Source of the DNA: Actinomyces procaprae
GTDB lineage: Bacteria > Actinomycetota > Actinomycetes > Actinomycetales > Actinomycetaceae
Length of the DNA: 64,000 nt
Assembly: GCF_004798665.1 (NCBI RefSeq)
Contig: NZ_CP039292.1
Coordinates: 124,001-188,000 of the forward strand
Direction: 5' to 3'
The notes under the pieces were generated by a model that searched no databases, was not told the DNA's origin, and saw only the letters and a list, made by a program, of their open reading frames with translations. Position numbers and translations under genes: made by a program. How positions within the stretch are numbered: position 1 is the first letter of the stretch; each line of letters begins with the position of its first letter. Below are positions 44,171 through 50,953 of the stretch, in pieces.

Positions 44171-44290
44171 GTTCTGCACGACCTGGGGCCGTGTTCCACG
44201 ACCTTGGTGTGTGTTGCACGACCCCGGGGTGGTCGTGCAACACACACCAAGGTCGTGCAGAAGCACCGGGGCCGTGCAGAAGCACCGGGG
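44171..44290. repeat. TGCACGACC box array with a perfect 27-bp stem (family E)
   Basis: Three direct boxes (GTTCTGCACGACC, GTGTTCCACGACC, GTGTTGCACGACC) at 20-bp spacing are followed by three inverted ones (GGTCGTGCAACAC, GGTCGTGCAGAAGC, GCCGTGCAGAAGC). The central boxes form a perfect 27-bp stem (44197-44223 with 44231-44257) around CCGGGGT. Same architecture as the TTGGACCGC arrays with unrelated box sequence. Confidence 0.85.
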
Positions 44291-44717
44291 TCGTGCGGTG
44301 TCGCCGCCCCCTACGCTCCACCGGGCAGAGGCACGCGCTCATCTCCACCGGGCAGAAGCGCGCACTCATGCCGACGCCGCGGCCTAAGGTGCCACGCTCG
44401 CGCCGGCAGCCGGCTTATCCGGTCCCCGGGGGTGTAGTGGCTGTTGTCTGGAGCCTCCGGGCACGGATGCTGACAGTGTGCCAAGACACCCCAGCGCTGC
44501 CGCCACATGGGTCAGGCTCATGAGTTCCATACTGGTGTCCCGCACGCCCCGGTCCACTGCCGCCAGGGTGAGGACGGCCCGCTTGGCGGCGGCGCGAGAC
44601 GCCTCCTGCCACCCGCACGCGTTCGCGGCCCTGGCGCCGCCACCGCCGCAGGCGCACCAGCAAGTGCGTGGGCAGCCACCCCACCGCCACACCTCCAACC
44701 GGAACAGTCCGGTATCG

Positions 44718-44844
44718 ACCGACCTCGGTACGTAAGATCTACCGACCTCGGTACGTAAGATCTACCGACCTCGGTACGTAAGATCTACCGACCTCGGTAC
44801 GTAAGATCTACCGACCTCGGTACGTAAGATCTACCGATCTCGGT
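44718..44844. repeat. 23-bp palindromic box array upstream of metNIQ (six boxes)
   Basis: Core ACCGACCTCGGT at 44718, 44741, 44764, 44787, 44810 and (as ACCGATCTCGGT) 44833, separated by ACGTAAGATCT, strictly 23 bp apart. The core is a near-palindrome (ACCGA..TCGGT) and the spacer contains AGATCT. Four further boxes with the same spacer occur at 60747-60840. There are no unique spacers, so it is not CRISPR. It may be a multi-site operator or a mobile tandem array. Confidence 0.85.
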
Positions 44845-44916
44845 GTAGTGATGCGCGCGTCGTTTTCGGCGACCGGCTTGCTCCGGGCGCCGCTTCCCGC
44901 CTAACGTAGGCGCCGA

Positions 44917-45001
44917 CCATCCAGAGCAACCGAGAGACCTGGCTCGTCGACGTTGCAGCAACCCCCGTTCGCGGTGAGGGTGCTACCGCCAGGACCGATG
45001 G
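44917..45001 (+). ncRNA. SAM riboswitch (SAM-I/IV superfamily) controlling metNIQ
   Basis: The P1 stem is CCATC (44917-44921) with GATGG (44997-45001). Conserved elements follow in order: CCAGAG, ACCGAGAGACCTGGC, GTCGACGTTGCAGCAACCCC, the variable P3 hairpin, then GAGGGTGCTACCGCCAGGACC. This matches the SAM-I/SAM-IV consensus of actinobacteria. The GG of the Shine-Dalgarno sequence GGAGG (45000-45004) is inside the 3' strand of P1, and the metN GTG is 5 nt further on. Ligand-stabilised P1 would thus hide the ribosome binding site, indicating translational repression by SAM. Confidence 0.87.
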
Positions 45002-45009
45002 AGGATCAC

Positions 45010-46086
45010 GTGACGCAGCTACCTGCATCCGATGCACCGGGCCCCGGGCGGCCGGGCGCGGACGGCGTGGCGTCCGGTGCCCAGACGCCGGAGCCCATGA
45101 TCTCCCTGCGCGATGTCCACAAGGTCTACAAGCTCCCGGGCGGCAACACGGTGCGCGCCCTGGACGGCGTCACCCTGGACGTGCACGCCGGCTCCATTCA
45201 CGGCATCGTCGGCACCTCCGGCGCCGGCAAGTCAACGCTGGTGCGCTGCCTGACCAGCCTTGAGCGCCCCACCTTCGGGGAGGTGCGCGTGGCGGGCAAG
45301 AACATGACCGACCTGTCCGCCCGCGACCTGCGCGAGGCCCGCCGCGCCATCGGCATGGTCTTCCAGCACGCCAACCTGCTGGACTCGCGCACCACCGCCC
45401 AGAACGTCGCCTACCCGCTGGCACTGGCCGGCGTGCCCAGCGGCCAGAGGCACGACACCGTCGCCCGCATGCTGGACCTGGTGGGCCTGGCCGACCGCGG
45501 CTCCTCCTACCCCTCCCAGCTCTCCGGCGGCCAGAAGCAGCGGGTCGGCATCGCCCGGGCGCTCGCGGATCAGCCCGCCGTCCTGCTGTGCGACGAGCCC
45601 ACCAGCGCCCTGGACCCGGAGACCACCCGCCAGATCCTCGGGCTCATCCGGGACGTGCGCGACCGGCTCGGCGTCACCGTCGTCATCATCACTCACGAGA
45701 TGAGCGTGGTCCGCCAGATCTGCGACTCCGTCAGCCTGCTTGATGCGGGCCGCGTCGTCGAGTCCGGCCCGATCGAGGCGGTCGTCTCCGACGTCGACTC
45801 CCGGCTGTCCCACGAGCTCGTCCCCACCCCGGAGATCCCCGAGGGGGCGCTCGACGACGGCGATCTGGTCATCGACGTCGCCCTCACCGCCCGGCACGGG
45901 CAGCCCGCGGCGGCCCAAGTGCTGGCGCTCGCCGCCGAGCAGGGCGCCGACGTCGCCGGCGGCCTGTTCGAGACCCTCGGCTCGGCCCAGGTCGGGCGCC
46001 TGGCCCTCACTGTCCGCGCCGAACAGGCGCCGGGCACGCTCACCGCCCTGCGCGAAGCGGGCGTTACCGCGGAGGTGCGCGCATGA
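45010..46086 (+). CDS. metN: Methionine ABC importer ATP-binding protein
   Basis: 358 aa from the GTG at 45010, 5 nt after GGAGG; an ATG at 44998 lies inside the riboswitch and is rejected. Walker A is VGTSGAGKSTLVRCL near residue 75, the Q-loop is in MVFQHANLLDSRTTAQNVAY, the signature is LSGGQKQRVGIARALA, Walker B is VLLCDEPTSALDP, and the H-loop is in VVIITHEMSVVRQICDS. The C-terminal NIL domain (about 285-358, DLVIDVALTARHGQPAAAQV) binds methionine and gives trans-inhibition in the family. The gene order metN-metI-metQ and the SAM riboswitch upstream make the substrate assignment firm. The N-terminal 35 residues are an extra Pro/Gly-rich extension. Confidence 0.95.
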   Translation: MTQLPASDAPGPGRPGADGVASGAQTPEPMISLRDVHKVYKLPGGNTVRALDGVTLDVHAGSIHGIVGTSGAGKSTLVRCLTSLERPTFGEVRVAGKNMTDLSARDLREARRAIGMVFQHANLLDSRTTAQNVAYPLALAGVPSGQRHDTVARMLDLVGLADRGSSYPSQLSGGQKQRVGIARALADQPAVLLCDEPTSALDPETTRQILGLIRDVRDRLGVTVVIITHEMSVVRQICDSVSLLDAGRVVESGPIEAVVSDVDSRLSHELVPTPEIPEGALDDGDLVIDVALTARHGQPAAAQVLALAAEQGADVAGGLFETLGSAQVGRLALTVRAEQAPGTLTALREAGVTAEVRA

Positions 46087-46799
46087 ACACGCTGATCGGT
46101 TCCGGAGTCCTCGCCCTGGCCGCCAGGGGCGACGACACCTGGTTCAACAACCCCGCCATCCAGCGCAAGCTCGGCCCGGCCACCCTGGAGACCTTCCAGA
46201 TGCTGGGCGTGTCCGGGGCGCTGACCATCATCCTCGGCATGCTGCTGGGCCTGGCCCTGGTCAGCACCGGCAAGCGCGGGCAGCACGCCAACCGGGCCGT
46301 CTACGAGGTGCTGTCCCAGATCGTCAACCTCGGGCGCTCCATGCCATTCATCATCCTGATGGTGGCGCTGATCCCCTTCACCCGCATGCTCGTGGGCACC
46401 TCCCTGGGCTGGGGGGCGGCCTGTGTGCCCCTGACGATCGGCGCCATCCCCTTCTACGCGCGCCTGGTCGAGACCGCGATCAACGACGTCGACCACGGCA
46501 AGGTCGAGGCGGCCCTCATGATGGGCGCCTCCGGCCGCCAGATCACCTGGGGCGTGCTGGTCCGTGAGGCCCTGCCCACCCTCATCCAGTCGGCCACGGT
46601 CACCCTGATCACCCTGCTCGGCTACACCGCCATGGCCGGGACCGTGGGCGGCGGCGGCCTGGGCGACCTGGCCATCCAGTACGGCTACCGGCAGAACGCC
46701 TCCGACGTCATGGTGATCGTCGTCGTCCTCATCGTGCTCGTGGTCGCCGTCATCCAGGTGTGTGGCGACATGCTCAGCCGGCTGGTCGACCACCGCTGA
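46083..46799 (+). CDS. metI: Methionine ABC importer permease
   Basis: 238 aa, overlapping metN by ATGA. Five membrane segments typical of MetI are present: ETFQMLGVSGALTIILGMLL at the start, MPFIILMVALIPFTRMLVGT, and the EAA loop region VDHGKVEAALMMGASGRQIT that meets the ATPase. The end, GYTAMAGTVGGGGLGDLAIQ followed by YGYRQNASDVM, is the MetI signature. It forms the homodimeric membrane pore of the importer with MetN2 and MetQ. The first 20 residues carry a short extracytoplasmic-looking extension. Confidence 0.95.
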   Translation: MNTLIGSGVLALAARGDDTWFNNPAIQRKLGPATLETFQMLGVSGALTIILGMLLGLALVSTGKRGQHANRAVYEVLSQIVNLGRSMPFIILMVALIPFTRMLVGTSLGWGAACVPLTIGAIPFYARLVETAINDVDHGKVEAALMMGASGRQITWGVLVREALPTLIQSATVTLITLLGYTAMAGTVGGGGLGDLAIQYGYRQNASDVMVIVVVLIVLVVAVIQVCGDMLSRLVDHR

Positions 46800-46947
46800 G
46801 CCTCGACCAGCCGGAGTCCCGGGGCGCGGCCCCGAAGGAAGGCTCGGCTCGCATATCCACCCCGGCGACGGCGCTCCTGGCGTGAGCGCCTCACCGCCCA
46901 CCCCGAATTCCGTGCAGCAACCACTGCTCTCAAGACAAGGAACCACC

Positions 46948-47799
46948 ATGACCACCACCATTGCTCGCCGCACCGTACTGGCCGGCGGACTCGCCTCCGT
47001 CGTCGCCCTGACCCTGGCCGCCTGCTCCGGCAACTCCAGCGGGGTCGACGGCATCAGCGTCGACGGCGACACGGCCACCATCAAGATCGGCGCGTCCTCC
47101 CAGCCCCACGCCCAGATCCTCCAGTGGGTGCAGGACAACCTCGCCGCCGACGCCGGACTCAACCTCGACATCGTTGAGATCGAGGACTATGACATCCCCA
47201 ACGCCTCGCTCTCCGACGGCTCCCTGGCGGCGAACTTCTTCCAGACGCCCAACTTCCTGGAGCAGCAGAATGAGGAGAAGGGCTACGACCTGGTCGCCAT
47301 CGCCGACGTGCACATCGAGCCCATGGGAATTTACACCGACAAGGGCTACAGCTCCGTCGACGAGGCCGCCGAGGGCGGCAAGATCGTGCTCAACAACGAC
47401 CCCGCCAACACCGCCCGCGGCCTGAAGCTGCTGGAGTCCGCCGGCCTGATCACGCTCGACCCCGACGTCGAGGTCCCCACCACCCTGGACGTCACCGAGA
47501 ACCCCAAGAAGTTCGAGCTGATCACGGTCGACGGCGCCCAGACGCCCCTGTCGATGGCCGATTCCGAGCTGGCCGTCATCAACGGCAACTACGCGCTCGC
47601 CGCAGACCTGAACCCCAGCGAGGACGCGCTCGTCCTGGAGCCCAGTGGGGAGTCCCCCTACGCCAACCAGCTCGTGGTCCGCAGCGCCGACAAGGACAAC
47701 GAGTACCTGCTCAAGCTCGCCGGACTGCTGAACACCGACGAGCTGCGCACCTACATCGAGGAGACCTGGACCGACGAGTCCGTGGTCCCCGCCTTCTGA
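46948..47799 (+). CDS. metQ: Methionine-binding lipoprotein
   Basis: 283 aa from the ATG at 46948 (AAGGAACCACC upstream). The signal peptide has two Arg residues (ARRTVLAGGLASVVALTLAA) and a lipobox LAAC, Cys near residue 25. The mature part is NlpA/MetQ family: IKIGASSQPHAQILQWVQDN, IVEIEDYDIPNASLSDGSLA, ANFFQTPNFLEQQNEEKGYD, and the ligand-site region VINGNYALAADLNPSEDALV with the Asn-Gly-Asn that holds methionine. It captures methionine outside the membrane and hands it to MetI. A 148-bp gap follows metI, and the gene is probably in the same transcript under the SAM riboswitch. Confidence 0.95.
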   Translation: MTTTIARRTVLAGGLASVVALTLAACSGNSSGVDGISVDGDTATIKIGASSQPHAQILQWVQDNLAADAGLNLDIVEIEDYDIPNASLSDGSLAANFFQTPNFLEQQNEEKGYDLVAIADVHIEPMGIYTDKGYSSVDEAAEGGKIVLNNDPANTARGLKLLESAGLITLDPDVEVPTTLDVTENPKKFELITVDGAQTPLSMADSELAVINGNYALAADLNPSEDALVLEPSGESPYANQLVVRSADKDNEYLLKLAGLLNTDELRTYIEETWTDESVVPAF

Positions 47800-47920
47800 G
47801 GCGCATTCGCGCCACCCCCTCGCGCGCCATCACCTCCGCCAGGCCCCGCCCGGCCACCACCACGCGCTCAAGCCGAAGCGCCGGCAATTGAGTCGCGGGT
47901 GGCGGCCGGGCGGAGCCCCG

Positions 47921-49288
47921 TCAGGAGGCGGGGCGGTAGCCGGCTAGCGTGCCGGTGGCCGGGTCGTAGCCGACCACGTAGTCCTCAGCCACCAGGTCGA
48001 AGAGGGCCCCCGAGTCCGTGTCCATCCCGGGGAACGCGATCCTCTCCCCGGAATCGACGTCGTACATCAGGCGGAAGGTCTGGACGTCCTGGGCGTCGGC
48101 GGCTTCCGGGCCGGCGGTCAAGACGGTGCGATCCGCGGAGACACGGACCGAATACAAGCAAGTGGGGGCGTCACTGAACTGCGCCAGCGTGATCGTTCGC
48201 TTGTCAGTGACCTCGACCGACTGGGCGCAGTCGTTGCTGTCGCGGTTGACGATGCCCAGCACGGTCTGGGTCGAGCCGTCGGCGAAGCGCGCCTTGAAAT
48301 CGGCCAATGAGCGTGGCGCGGTGGCGCTGATCGCCGCCTGGTTGTCGGCGACGACGGTGACGTCGTCGTAGGAGTCGACCGGCTCACCGCCCTCCGGGTC
48401 GTATGCGTAAACGGTCGTCCGGTTGTCGTAGGCGGTCAGGTAGATCATCCACCCGTCGGTCGCCGCATAGGCGGCGTACCCCATTATCGTTTCGGCTGGA
48501 ACCGGTATGGTCAGTGGAACCCGCTCCCCGGTGTCGAGGTTGTGGATGGTGCGGGTACCGAGGATGCAGTACCGCTGCCCGTCGCGCACGAAAACCGTCT
48601 GGTAGAAGTTCGACGCATAGTTGAAGTAGCGGTCGGGGTACTCCATGGTCGCGCTCCACAGTGAGGTTTCCGGCTGGTCCTCTCGATACGCGGTGCAGTT
48701 GCCGTCGGCGGTGCAGGCTATGGCGACGTCGTCGGCGACCATCACGCCGTCGCTGGAGGACCAGGGGATCTCACGGGTTTCGCCGGTGTCCAGGTCGTAC
48801 AGCGTGGAGTCGTGGATGAGGGTGCGCTCCCCCCACTTGAGGTAGGCGGGCTTCGTGGCGACATCGAAGTCGTCGCTCGAGTCGCCCGCGTCGGCGGAGG
48901 CGTCCACCTGCGCCGACCAGGACTCGGTCACGCCGGAGTCGGTCAGCGCGTACGCGGTCAGCGTCGCATTAGCGGGATCGTCCCCGGTCTCCAGGGTCAG
49001 CAGATAGCCCGGCACGGTTATGACCTGGGCGCCGGCGGCCACGGTGGTATCCCAGGCCTGTTCCGCCCCGGCCCGCCACTTCGAGGACGGGGAGTTGGTG
49101 ACGACCTGATCCGTCGCAGGAGCGACCGCGTAGTTCCTGCCGTGACTGAGTGCCAGCCCGCCACCCACGACGACGCCGAAGGTGAGCAGTCCAGCCAGAA
49201 CGACGGTGCCGATGGCCCGGGGGCTGAACCGGTCCTGACGTGCAGGCGCAGGGGCGGACTGCCCTGGGAACGGCGTCGGGGAAGTCAT
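47921..49288 (-). CDS. Membrane-anchored protein with PQQ-like beta-propeller repeats
   Basis: 455 aa, ATG at 49288. A Pro-rich cytoplasmic start is followed by one membrane segment (AIGTVVLAGLLTFGVVVGGG, about 25-45), so the rest is exported. That part consists of repeated blade-like units with Trp and Asp/Gly turns, e.g. WSAQVDASADAGDSSDDFDV, TLIHDSTLYDLDTGETREIP, ATDGWMIYLTAYDNRTTVYA and YDVDSGERIAFPGMD. Such PQQ_2-like propellers act as scaffolds or binding proteins; quinone-enzyme residues are not evident. Two Cys pairs (IACTADGNC and NDCAQ/TCLY) could form disulfides. Function unknown; it is not linked to its neighbours by operon structure. Confidence 0.65.
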   Translation of the reverse strand: MTSPTPFPGQSAPAPARQDRFSPRAIGTVVLAGLLTFGVVVGGGLALSHGRNYAVAPATDQVVTNSPSSKWRAGAEQAWDTTVAAGAQVITVPGYLLTLETGDDPANATLTAYALTDSGVTESWSAQVDASADAGDSSDDFDVATKPAYLKWGERTLIHDSTLYDLDTGETREIPWSSSDGVMVADDVAIACTADGNCTAYREDQPETSLWSATMEYPDRYFNYASNFYQTVFVRDGQRYCILGTRTIHNLDTGERVPLTIPVPAETIMGYAAYAATDGWMIYLTAYDNRTTVYAYDPEGGEPVDSYDDVTVVADNQAAISATAPRSLADFKARFADGSTQTVLGIVNRDSNDCAQSVEVTDKRTITLAQFSDAPTCLYSVRVSADRTVLTAGPEAADAQDVQTFRLMYDVDSGERIAFPGMDTDSGALFDLVAEDYVVGYDPATGTLAGYRPAS

Positions 49289-49387
49289 GGCCCGATGCTA
49301 AATGGTTCGGCTACCTCGTAGAAGCGCGCACCACGGGGAGTGCTGCCCACGGTCGCCGTCGCCCCGCCGGGAGGGGCGCCCGCCGTC

Positions 49388-50026
49388 TCAGTCGACGATG
49401 CCGTACAGGCGGTCCCCGGCGTCGCCCAGGCCGGGCACGATGTAGGCGTGCTCGTTGAGGCGTTCGTCGCGAGCGGCGGTCACCACGGTGACATCGGCCC
49501 GGTCGCCGATGGCCGCCTCCAGGGTGGCGATGCCCTCCGGGGCGGCGATCAGGCAGATGGCGGTGACGTCGCGGGCGCCGCGCTCCAGGAGGTAGTTGAT
49601 GGCGGCGACGAGGGTGTGCCCGGTGGCGAGCATGGGGTCGATGACGAAGCACTGGCGGCCGGAGAGGTCATCCGGCAGGCGGTTGGCGTAGGTCTCCACC
49701 TCCAGGGTGTCCTCGTTGCGCTTCATGCCCAGGAAGCCGACCTCGGCGGTGGGCAGCAGCCTGGTCATGCCCTCGAGCATCCCCAGGCCGGCGCGCAGAA
49801 TCGGTACCACGATCGGCCGCGGCTCGGCCAGGTGCCGGCCGGTCGTGGCGGCTACCGGCGTCTGGATGCGGATCTCCTCGGTGCGCACGTCGCGCGTGGC
49901 CTCGTAGGCGAGGAGGGTGACCAGCTCATCGACGAGCTGACGGAAGACCGCCGAGGTAGTCTTCTCGTCGCGCAGGACGGAGAGCTTGTGGTCAATGAGC
50001 GGGTGATCGGCAACGTGCAGGCGCAT
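49388..50026 (-). CDS. upp: Uracil phosphoribosyltransferase
   Basis: 212 aa, full length for Upp. It converts uracil and PRPP to UMP in pyrimidine salvage in the cytoplasm. The PRPP loop is [19 protein letters not shown] near residue 128, the N-terminus [20 protein letters not shown] is family-typical, [14 protein letters not shown] is the PPi-binding region, and the end [20 protein letters not shown] is the uracil-binding segment. Start at the ATG at 50026. It is a single gene; no uracil permease is adjacent. Upstream 50027-50155 holds no gene. Confidence 0.96.
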   Translation of the reverse strand: MRLHVADHPLIDHKLSVLRDEKTTSAVFRQLVDELVTLLAYEATRDVRTEEIRIQTPVAATTGRHLAEPRPIVVPILRAGLGMLEGMTRLLPTAEVGFLGMKRNEDTLEVETYANRLPDDLSGRQCFVIDPMLATGHTLVAAINYLLERGARDVTAICLIAAPEGIATLEAAIGDRADVTVVTAARDERLNEHAYIVPGLGDAGDRLYGIVD

Positions 50027-50155
50027 GGGCCAAGCCTACGACGTCCGAAACGAGCCGAGGGTGGAGTAGGCCGGAGCCGAGTGGCGGATCGTGGTCCCGT
50101 CCGGATGTCGGCAGTCTCGCAACGCTAGATACGAACGCGTTACAAGCGATAATCT

Positions 50156-50575
50156 GGCTGTTCGCCTTTGTTGGTGTGGTGTTTCGGGCTGACGGGGACA
50201 TTCTCGGGGGCGGGTGAGGTCGATGTCGGGCCGGCGAGGGCGTTGTCCGCCGAGCAGGGGCGCCCTCGCCGTCGTCGGCTGACCCATGTCCTCGAACAGC
50301 CCCCGCCAGGCCATCCGGATTGGCTCTTGGCGCTGGTGGGTGTGGTGGTGGCCGGCGCCTTTTCGCCGTCTGTAACGCCACTTCGGGGTTAACAACGCCA
50401 GTTAACCGTCTGCTGAAGGCCCCAGGGGTATACAGCAGAGCGTTAAGTAGCGTTGTTAACGCCCAGCCGGCGCACCAGACACCCCAAGCCACCCCACCCC
50501 ATGCCATGTCCCAGGGAATCGGCAGCACTCCTGCCGCAGCCCCAGACAACCACCACACCCCAAACCGGAAGAGCC
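50156..50575. mobile_element. Miniature ISL3-like element, diverged or nested copy
   Basis: Right end CCCCAAACCGGAAGAGCC closes at 50575. Two possible left ends are seen: GGCTGTTCGCCTTTGTTGG at 50156 and GGCTCTTGGCGCTGGTGGG at 50322, the second giving a 254-bp element nested in or derived from the first. The flanking octamers do not match well, so the insertion is old or rearranged. It contains the stem-loop 50388-50460 and the strongly shared tract AACGCCCAGCCGGCGCACCA followed by CCACCCCATGCCATG. No gene. Confidence 0.6.
50388..50460. repeat. Central stem-loop of the 50322 element
   Basis: GTTAACAACGCCA (50388-50400) against TAGCGTTGTTAAC (50448-50460), with CTGCTG/CAGCAG inside. Preceded by a box TAACGCCACTTCGGGG, as in the 40758 copy. 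Confidence 0.85.
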
Positions 50576-50584
50576 AGTAAACCC

Positions 50585-50953
50585 CGCACCGGCGTAGTTA
50601 AACACCGAACCTGCGCAGCGGACGACGCCAGCGCAAAGCGCGCCGGCGAGCTGGCTCCCGGCTCCACTCACACCCTCAAACGCGAAGCGCCGGTTATGTG
50701 GCAGTAGTGGCGTGTGCCCAGTCGAGTTCGCAGAGGCGGGCGCGCCATGCCTGGAGGGCGGTAGCGGCTTGGGTGAGAGTGATGTCCTGGTCTGGCGGCG
50801 GTTGCATAGGGTGGCGAAGAGCTCGTAGCCATACGGGCGACTGTGAACTGGCGTAGTAGACCAGCAGACGGCCGCGTGGCGGGCCTTGAACTGATCCTGT
50901 CGCTTTCCCGTGGGCGCTTTTCCGCGGGCGGGTGCGCGGCTTCGGCTTCGGTC
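50585..50953. pseudogene. Element fragment and short coding relic between upp and the BCCT gene
   Basis: 50585-50691 contains ACCGGCGTAGTTAAACACCG and an element end CACCCTCAAACGCGAAGCGC at about 50691. On the minus strand, codons from about 50833 to the TAA at 50694 read LTQAATALQAWRARLCELDW, ending AHATTAT, which has normal codon bias and looks like the end of a real protein; I cannot name it. It stops 3 bp before the element end. The remainder up to 50953 has only a box-like GGCGTAGTAGACCAGCAGAC near 50848. No functional gene is seen. Confidence 0.35.

Larger units (their letters stand above)
43566..44711. mobile_element. Possible composite miniature element with box-array cargo
   Basis: Left end AGCGCTTCCGGTTTGGGAG at 43566; a possible right end CACCTCCAACCGGAACAG near 44711. 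Flanking octamers match only about 5 of 8, so element status is tentative. Contents in order: the stem-loop 43668-43740, a box GAAGTGGCGTAGTAGACG, an 18-bp low-complexity tandem (44001-44080), and the TGCACGACC array (44171-44290). On the minus strand a frame near 44500-44690 (AANACGWQEASRAAAKRAVL) has some protein character but no recognisable family and may be a relic. No other gene is credible in 43465-44916. Confidence 0.45.

Noticed and set aside
43888-44523. Ser/Ala/Asp-repeat protein on the plus strand, or Glu-rich protein on the minus strand
   Set aside because: Both are produced by an 18-bp DNA repeat and box arrays; no ribosome binding site, no domain, and neighbouring parts belong to repeat elements.
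44718-44844. Possible CRISPR array (regular short repeats)
   Set aside because: The spacers are all the same ACGTAAGATCT; period 23 bp; no cas genes. It is a simple tandem array.
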